Part shown: in pieces, positions 8,868 through 15,514 of the stretch
Numbering within the stretch: position 1 is the stretch's first letter
Layout: each line of letters starts with the position of its first letter
Assembly (NCBI RefSeq): GCF_014650755.1
Contig: NZ_BMVO01000011.1
Span: forward strand, 62,001 to 126,000
Length of the DNA: 64,000 nt
Direction: 5' to 3'
Source: Streptomyces chryseus
GTDB taxonomy: Bacteria > Actinomycetota > Actinomycetes > Streptomycetales > Streptomycetaceae
Translations under genes and position numbers: made by a program
Notes under the pieces: model-generated
Databases searched by the model: none
The model's input: the letters and a program-made list of their open reading frames with translations, nothing else
Told to the model about the DNA's origin: nothing

Positions 8868-9060
8868 AATATGCCCATCAGGTCGGGTGCTTTGCCCGTC
8901 ACCTGGTGCGGCTGGCCCGTAATCGACGGGTCGACGTCGCGTGGGTGCTCGGCTTCCATGCTCGGTCCGTGGGGCCTTACTGCGTTATAGGTCATCCTCT
9001 CGGATGTCCCTGGTCTCGCGGGCCGTTAAGTCCTTTGTACTCCTGAAATGGGGGAAGCGA
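8868..9060. ncRNA. ssrS: Probable 6S-like RNA (scr3559-type)
   Basis: This gene-free, AT-richer stretch lies between the Fic-like gene and the HAD gene. From memory, S. coelicolor encodes its 6S-like RNA scr3559 (about 190 nt) between the homologous genes. Sequence support is modest. The ends can pair (CCCATCAGG near 8874 with CCTGAAATGGG near 9042). An internal hairpin CATCAGG/CCTGGTG with a GGG/CCC core lies at 8876-8908, and CCCGT/ACGGG at 8916-8930. I could not fix strand or exact ends. 6S RNAs bind the housekeeping RNA polymerase holoenzyme and mimic an open promoter. Confidence 0.5.
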
Positions 9061-9091
9061 AAGCCCTGGACGCGCTTCTTTGCTTATCGGT

Positions 9092-9943
9092 TCAAATACG
9101 GGCAAAACTTTCCTGCGCGCGGCGCGCCCTGCGGCCCGGCCGTCGGCTGACGTACCACACGAGACCCGCGGTGGCCGCGGCCGCTCCGACCGCGGCGGCG
9201 GCGACGAGCGCGGGCCGGGGCGGCATGGAGAAGGCGGGCAGCCGCTGCTTGAGGCGGACCGGCCGGTTGAAGGTGAGAACCGGCCATTCGCGGGCGAGCG
9301 CTTCGCGGCGCAGCGCCCGGCCCGGATTGACGGCGTAGGGGTGGCCGACCGATTCGAGCATGGGCACGTCGGTGGCCGAATCGCTGTACGCGTAGCAGCG
9401 CGAAAGGTCGTACCCCTCGGACACCGCCAGCTCCTTGATCGCCTCGGCCTTCGTCGGGCCGTACGCGTAGTACTCCACTTCGCCCGTGAAGCAGCCGTCC
9501 TCGCCGACGACCATCCGGGTCGCCACGACGCGGTCGGCTCCCAGGAGCTCACCGATCGGCTCGACCACCTCCGCGCCGGACGTGGAGACGATCACCACGT
9601 CGCGGCCGGCGGTGTGGTGCTCCTCGATGAGGGAGGCCGCCTCGTCGTAGATGATCGGGTCGATCAGGTCGTGCAGGGTCTCGGCGACGATCTCCTTGAC
9701 CTGCTGCACATTCCACCCCTTGCACAGCGCGGAGAGGTACTCGCGCATGCGTTCCATCTGGTCGTGGTCCGCGCCGCCGGCGAGGAAGACGAACTGGATG
9801 TACGCGGTGCGCAGAGCGGCTCTGCGGCTGATCAGTCCGCCTTGATAGAAGGACTTGCTGAAGGTCAGCGTGCTCGACTTCGCAATGACGGTCTTGTCGA
9901 GGTCGAAGAAGGCGGCTGTTCGCGGCAAGGAGCGTTTTTCCAC
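9092..9943 (-). CDS. HAD-IB family phosphatase (SerB/CicA-like), membrane-anchored
   Basis: The protein is 283 residues from the GTG start. HAD motif I is FFDLDKT (nucleophile Asp14, acid Asp16), motif II VIVSTSG, motif III Lys near TKAEAIK, and motif IV YSDSATDVPML. A C-terminal hydrophobic helix followed by Arg residues suggests a tail anchor. The protein closely resembles what I remember of M. tuberculosis Rv3661. The substrate is unknown. No ribosome site exists. TATGCT (9950-9955, minus strand) lies exactly 6 nt before the GTG at 9943, a leaderless layout. An ATG at 9967 is the alternative start. It is divergent from the 6C RNA and the tad cluster. Confidence 0.8.
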   Translation of the reverse strand: MEKRSLPRTAAFFDLDKTVIAKSSTLTFSKSFYQGGLISRRAALRTAYIQFVFLAGGADHDQMERMREYLSALCKGWNVQQVKEIVAETLHDLIDPIIYDEAASLIEEHHTAGRDVVIVSTSGAEVVEPIGELLGADRVVATRMVVGEDGCFTGEVEYYAYGPTKAEAIKELAVSEGYDLSRCYAYSDSATDVPMLESVGHPYAVNPGRALRREALAREWPVLTFNRPVRLKQRLPAFSMPPRPALVAAAAVGAAAATAGLVWYVSRRPGRRARRAQESFARI

Positions 9944-10025
9944 GAGGCGAGCATAGGCGCCCACCATTCGGCGTACGCTGTGGCGCGTGGGTTTGCCTGA
10001 GAAGGCTCTCGGGTACACCATGGAA

Positions 10026-10142
10026 GTCACGGATCGTTCGCGACCGTGCTACCCCGGTCCGACTCCTCCCCCCCCGAGTCGGCCGTGGAGACGACCCCCG
10101 TTCTCCCCCCCGACGGGGGTCGTCGCATGTCCGGATGCTTTT
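10026..10142 (+). ncRNA. 6C RNA
   Basis: Two consecutive hairpins each carry a loop with at least six cytosines, the defining feature of actinobacterial 6C RNA. Hairpin 1 is 10056-10084 (loop CT plus eight C). Hairpin 2 is 10090-10124 (12-bp perfect stem GACGACCCCCGT, C-rich loop). GCAT/ATGC plus TTTT at 10139-10142 may form the 3' end. A candidate -10 TACACC at 10014-10019 puts the 5' end near 10026. In M. tuberculosis the equivalent RNA (B11) lies between Rv3660c and Rv3661, homologues of the genes flanking it here. The remaining gap to 10399 shows nothing clear except one DnaA box. Confidence 0.85.
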
Positions 10143-10289
10143 CCGCCTTCCGGTACTGATCATTTCTCCCCCTCTTGGCCTGTGGCCCTCTATGCCTTCC
10201 CCCTCCTGAGACGCGTCACGCTGTGTAGTCGTTTCGCCGCTCTCCGGAAGTCACTGGTATAGGTGAGCGGGATATTCACAACCGATGAC

Positions 10290-10298
10290 TTGTCCACA
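10290..10298 (+). promoter_or_regulatory. Isolated DnaA box
   Basis: TTGTCCACA is the consensus Streptomyces DnaA box. It stands alone 100 nt before the tad cluster, so it could titrate DnaA or regulate the cluster rather than mark an origin. Confidence 0.4.
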
Positions 10299-10399
10299 GT
10301 TTTTCAGCAAGATCCACACGATTTTGCAAGTCCCGTCACGGTGATTCCGTCCGCGAAGTTCGTGGGCAGCAGGAATCGCTGGGAGAGGGGGCGGAGATC

Positions 10400-11521
10400 G
10401 TGGCCGGATCCATCACACCCGACCGACCGCAGGTGGCCGAGGCGCGGCAGGGCGGACCGCTGATCGTCACCGAGGACGTCGACCTGCTCGACGATCTGCT
10501 GCGGCTGTGCGCCGCGGCCGGCGCCGAGCCGGAGGTTCATCACGCGGTGCCCGAGCGCAGGGGCAGCTGGGAGAGCGCGCCGCTGATCCTCGTTGGCGAC
10601 GACGCCGCCGAGCGCGTGCGCGGGGCGGTTGTCGGGCGCGGGGGAGCGCGCAGAAGCGGCGTGCTGCTCGTCGGCAAGGACCAGGACGACCCCCATGTGT
10701 GGCGGCGGGCCGTCGAGATCGGCGCCGATCACGTGCTGCGGCTGCCCGACGCGGAGAGCTGGCTCGTCGAGCGCATCGCCGATGTGGCGGAGGGCGTGGG
10801 GCGCCAGGCGGTGACCGTGGGAGTGGTCGGCGGCCGGGGCGGGGCAGGGGCCTCCACGCTGGCGTGCGCCCTGGCGGTCGCGGCTGCCCGTTCGGGGCAG
10901 CGCACCATGCTCGTCGACGGAGATCCGCTGGGCGGCGGGCTCGACGTCCTGCTCGGCGGGGAAGCCGTTGAAGGCATGCGCTGGCCGGATTTCGCCGAAT
11001 CCCGGGGGCGGGTCGGCAGCGGCGCGCTGGAGGAGTCGCTCCCCGAGCTGCATGCGCTGCGTGTCCTGAGCTGGGACCGCGGCGACCGTGTGGTGATCCC
11101 GCCGGAGGCGATGCGGGCGGTGCTTGCCGCCGCCCGAAGGCGTGGCGGGGTGGTGGTCGTCGATCTGCCGAGGCGGGTCGACGAAGCGGTGGCCGAGGCG
11201 CTGGCCCAGCTCGACCTCGGCCTGCTGGTGGTGCCGGCGGAGCTGCGTGCCGTCGCGGCGGCAGGACGGGTCGCGTCGACCGTCGGCATGGTGCTGCGGG
11301 ACCTGCGGGCCGTGGTGCGCGGGCCCTTCGCGGCGGGCCTGGACGAGGAGACGGTGGCGAGACTGCTGGGGCTCCCGCTGGCCGGTGAGCTGCCGGTGGA
11401 AGCGGGACTGCTGGAAGCGCAGGCCGGAGGAACGCCACCGGGCGGCAGTGCGCGCGGACCGCTGGCCCGGTTCTGCACGGCGTTCTGGGAGCGGGCGCTG
11501 ACCGGGGGCGGTGTGTCATGA
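10400..11521 (+). CDS. TadZ/CpaE-like ATPase (Ssd family)
   Basis: The 373-residue protein is the first of seven tad genes. Its N-terminal ~120 residues form a receiver-like domain without obvious phosphorylation residues. The ATPase core follows, with GGRGGAGAST as a deviant Walker A and VDGDPLGGGLDVLL after it. TadZ/CpaE proteins localise Flp pilus or Tad secretion machinery; the mycobacterial homologue Rv3660c (Ssd) was linked to septum control. The GTG start has GGAG about 4 nt upstream. Its TGA overlaps the next ATG (ATGA), so translation is probably coupled. Confidence 0.85.
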   Translation: MAGSITPDRPQVAEARQGGPLIVTEDVDLLDDLLRLCAAAGAEPEVHHAVPERRGSWESAPLILVGDDAAERVRGAVVGRGGARRSGVLLVGKDQDDPHVWRRAVEIGADHVLRLPDAESWLVERIADVAEGVGRQAVTVGVVGGRGGAGASTLACALAVAAARSGQRTMLVDGDPLGGGLDVLLGGEAVEGMRWPDFAESRGRVGSGALEESLPELHALRVLSWDRGDRVVIPPEAMRAVLAAARRRGGVVVVDLPRRVDEAVAEALAQLDLGLLVVPAELRAVAAAGRVASTVGMVLRDLRAVVRGPFAAGLDEETVARLLGLPLAGELPVEAGLLEAQAGGTPPGGSARGPLARFCTAFWERALTGGGVS

Positions 11522-12666
11522 GCGCGGGAATGCTGGACGCCGTGCGGCGGCGGCTCGCGGAGAGCGGGGCCGAGCCGACCCCGGCGCGCGTGGCCGCCGC
11601 GCTGCGGGCGCAGGGCCGGCTGCTGGGCGACACGGAGGTACTGGGGGCGGCCGAGGAGCTGCGCTGCGAGCTGGTGGGCACGGGAACGCTGGAACCGCTG
11701 CTCGCCGACCCTTCGGTGACCGATGTGCTGGTGTCCGCACCCGACCGCGTCTGGGTGGACCGGGGCAACGGCCTCGAACTCACCCCGGTCGGCTTCGCCG
11801 ACGCGGCTGCGGTGCGCCGGCTCGCTCAGCGGCTCGCGGCCGCGGCGGGGCGGCGACTGGACGACGCGAGGCCGTGGGTGGACGCCCGGTTGCCCGACGG
11901 GACACGGATGCACGCGGTGCTGCCGCCGGTCGCCGTCGGCTGCACGTGCCTGTCACTGCGGGTGGTTCGTCCGAAGGCGTTCTCACCGGCCGAGCTGGTC
12001 GCCGCCGGGACGGTGCCGCCCGGTGGGGAGGCGGTGCTGCGGGCGCTCGTCGAAGCCCGGCTGTCGTACCTGGTCAGCGGCGGCACGGGCACGGGGAAGA
12101 CCACGCTCCTGTCGATGCTCCTGGGGCTGGTCGGAGAGCGGGAGCGGATCGTGCTGGCCGAGGACTCGGCGGAGCTGAGGCCCGATCACCCGCATGTGGT
12201 GCGCCTGGAGTCGCGGCCCCCGAATCAGGAGGGCGCCGGGCAGGTCACGCTGCGGGACCTGGTGCGGCAGGCACTGCGGATGCGGCCCGACCGGCTGGTG
12301 GTCGGTGAGGTGCGCGGCGCCGAGGTCACGGAGCTCCTGGCCGCGCTCAACACCGGGCACGAGGGCGGGTGCGGCACCGTGCACGCCAACGCGGCGGCGG
12401 ACGTCCCGGCCCGGCTGGAGGCGCTCGGTGCGGCGGCGGGACTGGACCGGGCGGCGCTGCACAGCCAGTTGGCCGCCGCTCTCGGGGTGGTCGTGCATCT
12501 CGCGCGAGGCCCGGGCGGGTCCCGGCGGGTCGCGGAGGTGCATGTGCTGGAGCGGGATCCGGCGGGGCTGGTGGTGACGGTGCCGGCGCTGCGGTGGGGT
12601 GCGCGGGCCTTCTCGTACGAACGCGGCTGGCCCCGGCTGCGCGCGCTGCTCGGCGGTGGGGCGTGA
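11518..12666 (+). CDS. tadA: TadA secretion ATPase (CpaF/VirB11 family)
   Basis: The 382-residue cytoplasmic motor powers pilin assembly or export. It carries GGTGTGKTT (Walker A), an acidic VLAEDSAELR, the LRMRPDRLVVGEVRG Walker B region, and NTGHEGGCGTVHAN with the conserved histidines. The length is slightly short for CpaF, as is usual in actinobacteria. It overlaps the upstream gene by 4 bp and the following tadB start by GTGA, so all three should be one transcript. From memory this matches the 'helicase/secretion neighborhood' ATPase family. Confidence 0.93.
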   Translation: MSAGMLDAVRRRLAESGAEPTPARVAAALRAQGRLLGDTEVLGAAEELRCELVGTGTLEPLLADPSVTDVLVSAPDRVWVDRGNGLELTPVGFADAAAVRRLAQRLAAAAGRRLDDARPWVDARLPDGTRMHAVLPPVAVGCTCLSLRVVRPKAFSPAELVAAGTVPPGGEAVLRALVEARLSYLVSGGTGTGKTTLLSMLLGLVGERERIVLAEDSAELRPDHPHVVRLESRPPNQEGAGQVTLRDLVRQALRMRPDRLVVGEVRGAEVTELLAALNTGHEGGCGTVHANAAADVPARLEALGAAAGLDRAALHSQLAAALGVVVHLARGPGGSRRVAEVHVLERDPAGLVVTVPALRWGARAFSYERGWPRLRALLGGGA

Positions 12667-13523
12667 CGGGGGCGGGCGCGGCGCCGGTGTACGCGGCGGC
12701 CGTGTGCGCGGGGGCGGCGGCCTGGCTGCTGGCCGGGCGGGACGCGGACCTGCGGCGGGCACGGCTGCTGCTGGCGGGCGGGGTGGTGGACCCCGGCGGG
12801 CCGGAAGCGCTGTGGGAACGGGTGGCGGCGGCGGTGCGGGGACGGCTGGGGCGCGAGTGGCTGTGCGCGCCGGTCGCGGTGCTCCTGGCCGTACTGGGCG
12901 AGTCGGTGCTGCCGTTGGCCGCGGGGGCGGTCGCGGTGCCGCTCGTGCGACGCCGGCTGCGGGCCGGCGAGCGGCGCAGGGAGCGGGACCGCCGGACGGA
13001 CGCGGTCGTGGCGCTGTGCGGCGCGGTGGCGGGTGAGCTGCGGGCCGGGAGACAGCCGGGGCAGGCGCTGTTCGCCGCTGCGGGCACCGGTGGGCTGGGT
13101 GGTGCGGAGGCCGAGGTGATGGCCGCGGCGCGGTTCGGCGGGGACGTGCCGGAGGCACTGCGCAGGGCGGCTCGGGAGCCGGGAGCGGACGGGCTCGCGG
13201 GCGTCGCCGCGTGCTGGCGGGTGGCGGTGGACGGCGGTGCCGGTCTCGCGGCCGGACTCGACCGGCTGGAGGGGGCGCTGCGGGCCGAGCGGGACCAGCG
13301 GGAGAACCTGCGGGCCCAGTTGGCGGGGGCCTGGGCGACGGTGGCGCTGCTCGCGCTGCTTCCGGTGGCCGGGCTGTTGATCGGCAGTGCGCTGGGGGCC
13401 GGACCGCTCCGGGTGCTGCTGCACACGCCGGCCGGACTCGGGTGCCTGCTGGTGGGCGGGTTGTTGGAAGGCGCGGGTCTCCTGTGGGCCCGGCGCATCG
13501 TACGAAGGGGGGAGGGCTCGTGA
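12663..13523 (+). CDS. tadB: TadB-like inner membrane platform protein
   Basis: The 286-residue membrane protein of the GspF/TadB type has an N-terminal hydrophobic segment and a pair near residues 70-100. A cytoplasmic Ala/Glu/Arg-rich domain follows (GELRAGRQPGQAL is family-typical), then two C-terminal hydrophobic segments. TadB and TadC together should form the platform that TadA drives. I chose the GTG at 12663 because it overlaps the tadA stop; in-frame upstream codons lie inside tadA. It ends by GTGA overlap with the next gene. Confidence 0.85.
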   Translation: MTGAGAAPVYAAAVCAGAAAWLLAGRDADLRRARLLLAGGVVDPGGPEALWERVAAAVRGRLGREWLCAPVAVLLAVLGESVLPLAAGAVAVPLVRRRLRAGERRRERDRRTDAVVALCGAVAGELRAGRQPGQALFAAAGTGGLGGAEAEVMAAARFGGDVPEALRRAAREPGADGLAGVAACWRVAVDGGAGLAAGLDRLEGALRAERDQRENLRAQLAGAWATVALLALLPVAGLLIGSALGAGPLRVLLHTPAGLGCLLVGGLLEGAGLLWARRIVRRGEGS

Positions 13524-14308
13524 GCGGTGAACTTGTCCACAAGCTGGGGACGGCGGTGTCGCTCGCGGCCGTCGTGGTGTGGATGGCGTTCGTGTGGGCC
13601 GGGTGGCGCCGGGAGCGGTCGCTGCGCAGACGGCTGGCGGCGCTGCTGGCCGCCGACGTGGCGGGGGGCGCCGGGCAGGGCCCGTGGCACGGCCGACGGA
13701 TGCGGGCCGAGTACGGGGCCCGGGTGCTGCGCTGGGGGCCGCCGCTCGGGGCCGTCGCGGTGGCGTACGCGCTGGTCGGAGGGCCGGCCGGCTGTGCGGT
13801 CGGCGTGGTCGCGGCGATCGGGATCGCGTGGTGGCAGCGCGGGCGCGAGCCGTCGGAAAGCCCGGTCGACGCCCGGCGGCTGCCACTGGCCGCCGATCTT
13901 CTGGCGGCCTGCGTCTCGGCGGGGGCCGGGCCGCGCGAGGCCTCGGAGGCGGTCGGGGATTCGCTCGGGGGCCCGGTGGGCGAGCGGCTGGCCCGGGCCG
14001 CCGCCGAGCTTCGGCTCGGAGGCGAGCCGGCGGACGCGTGGGGCCGGCTGGGCGCGATACCGGGCGCCGCGGGGCTGGCGCGCGCTCTGGAACGGGCGAG
14101 TGCCTCGGGAGCCCCGGCGGCCGAACCCGTCACCCGGGTGGCGGAGAGCCTCAGAGCCGCACGGGCGCGGGAGGCGTCGGCCCGTGCGCAGCGGGCGGGC
14201 GTGCTGATGGTCGGGCCGGTCGGGCTCTGCTTTCTGCCGGCCTTCCTGGTCGTCGGAGTGGTGCCCGTGGTGATCGGGCTGGCGAGCGGACTGATGCACA
14301 GCAACTGA
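13520..14308 (+). CDS. tadC: TadC-like inner membrane platform protein
   Basis: This is the second GspF-type platform protein, 262 residues. An N-terminal helix VSLAAVVVWMAFVWAG is followed by a charged segment, a mid-protein hydrophobic pair, a cytoplasmic part with LAADLLAACVSAGAGPREA, and a C-terminal hydrophobic segment. The start GTG overlaps the tadB stop. It is the partner of TadB by position and fold type. A DnaA-box-like TTGTCCACA at 13533-13541 falls inside the coding sequence and is probably chance. Confidence 0.82.
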   Translation: MSGELVHKLGTAVSLAAVVVWMAFVWAGWRRERSLRRRLAALLAADVAGGAGQGPWHGRRMRAEYGARVLRWGPPLGAVAVAYALVGGPAGCAVGVVAAIGIAWWQRGREPSESPVDARRLPLAADLLAACVSAGAGPREASEAVGDSLGGPVGERLARAAAELRLGGEPADAWGRLGAIPGAAGLARALERASASGAPAAEPVTRVAESLRAARAREASARAQRAGVLMVGPVGLCFLPAFLVVGVVPVVIGLASGLMHSN

Positions 14309-14338
14309 CCTGAACGACAACTGGCCTCGGGGGTCGAG

Positions 14339-14551
14339 ATGTGGATGTGGATGCGGGTACGGGCGCGAGGTCCTGTGCGCGGGGCGGCGGGAGCCGGCGG
14401 CGGGGACGCGGGGATGACGACATCGGAGTACGCGATGGGCACGATCGCGGCCTGCGGCTTCGCGGCGGTGCTCTACAAGGTGGTGACGAGCGACATGGTC
14501 TCGTCGGCGCTGGCTGCGGTCGTGGGGAGGGCGCTCGATGTGCCGTTCTGA
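14339..14551 (+). CDS. DUF4244 family Flp-pilin-like small protein
   Basis: The 70-residue candidate pilin has a short basic N terminus, then GMTTSEYAMGT and a hydrophobic helix AACGFAAVLYKVV. The G-(x)-T-(x)-E pattern before a single helix resembles prepilins, with cleavage expected after a Gly in the GDAGMTTSEYA stretch and Glu at about +5. The mycobacterial counterpart is Rv3656c. Its position between the platform and TadE genes supports the role. The 3' end overlaps the next start. Confidence 0.8.
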   Translation: MWMWMRVRARGPVRGAAGAGGGDAGMTTSEYAMGTIAACGFAAVLYKVVTSDMVSSALAAVVGRALDVPF

Positions 14552-14909
14552 GACCGGTGGGCGGGGCGACCGGGGTTACGTCACGGCGGAGGCGGCCGTG
14601 GTGGTGCCGGCACTGGTGCTCTTCACCATGGCCCTGGTGTGGGCGCTGATGGCGGCTGCCGCGCAGATCCAGTGCGTGGACGCGGCCAGAACGGGCGCCA
14701 GGGCCGCCGCGCGGCAGGAGCCGCAGGACGCGTCGATCGCCGCGGCGCGGCGCGCGGCCCCGCACGGCGCGCGCGTCGGGATCACCCGCGAGGGCGACTT
14801 GGTCCGCGTGAGCGTCGAGGCCCCCGCCCCGGGCCTCGGCGCCCTGCCGCTGACGCTGCGGGCGGAAGCGGTCGCGCTGGCCGAGGAGAGCGTGGGGGTG
14901 GCGGCGTGA
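14538..14909 (+). CDS. TadE-like pseudopilin
   Basis: The 123-residue protein has a charged start and then RGYVTAEAAVVVPALVLFTMALVWAL, with the conserved TAEAA motif of TadE pseudopilins. A soluble tail follows. The start codon sits inside the end of the preceding pilin-like gene (14-bp overlap), and the stop overlaps the next GTG. Presumably it is a minor pilin component. Confidence 0.82.
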   Translation: MCRSETGGRGDRGYVTAEAAVVVPALVLFTMALVWALMAAAAQIQCVDAARTGARAAARQEPQDASIAAARRAAPHGARVGITREGDLVRVSVEAPAPGLGALPLTLRAEAVALAEESVGVAA

Positions 14910-15514
14910 GCGGCACCGGTGGCGGTGTGAGCGGCACGCCGGGCCGTGGCGCCGGGCCGGGGCGGCCGGCGGGAGCGGAGCGCGGGCCTGGCGGCGGCGG
15001 TGTCCGGGCCGGCCTGCTGGGGGGCCGTCTCCGTGGCTGTCTCGGACGGTTCGCCCGGCTGCCGGGGCCCCGGGCGCGGGGTGAGCGGGGTGCGGCGACC
15101 GTGTGGGCCGTCGCCGTGGTGGTGGTGCTGGGGGTGGTGTGGGCCGGGGTGCTGGCGATGGGGCAGGCGGTCGTGGCTCGGCATCGGGCCGGGGGCGCCG
15201 CCGATCTGGCGGCGCTCGCGGCGGCGGGGGTGTGGATACGGGGTGAGACGGCCGCCTGCGGCAAGGCGGCCGAGGTGGCTGCGGCGCAGGACGCGCGCCT
15301 GGTGCGGTGCTCCGTGCGCGGCGAGGTCTCCGACGTCACGGCAGAGGCGGGCACAGGCCCGTTCAGCGTCGCTGTGCGGGCCCGGGCGGGGCCGGCCGGG
15401 CCAGGTGTCGAGGGAACTACTCCGAGGGGCTCTCAGCGGCCTCAGGGGGCTTCGGTGCATCCGAAGGGAGGTCCGGTGCGTCAGGAGAGACCGGGGCCGG
15501 CGGGGCTCCCCTGA
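14906..15514 (+). CDS. TadE-like secretion-neighbourhood protein with C-terminal extension
   Basis: The 202-residue protein has a Gly/Arg-rich N terminus (~1-60), then GERGAATVWAVAVVVVLGVVWAGVL, a single helix as in the mycobacterial Rv3654c family. An extracellular Ala-rich region carries two Cys residues. The final 35 residues (GVEGTTPRG... to GPAGLP) overlap the opposing helicase gene by 98 bp and are low-complexity. The natural stop may have been lost. The GTG start overlaps the tadE-like stop. It probably belongs to the same pilus or secretion apparatus. Confidence 0.75.
   Translation: MSGTGGGVSGTPGRGAGPGRPAGAERGPGGGGVRAGLLGGRLRGCLGRFARLPGPRARGERGAATVWAVAVVVVLGVVWAGVLAMGQAVVARHRAGGAADLAALAAAGVWIRGETAACGKAAEVAAAQDARLVRCSVRGEVSDVTAEAGTGPFSVAVRARAGPAGPGVEGTTPRGSQRPQGASVHPKGGPVRQERPGPAGLP

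Noticed and set aside
13533..13541. Second TTGTCCACA DnaA box
   Set aside because: It lies inside tadC coding sequence and stands alone. Neither box indicates a replication origin.
11983..14442. 819-codon open frame opposite tadA-tadC
   Set aside because: Pro/Ala/Arg/Ser-rich shadow of the tad genes with no motif or ribosome site.
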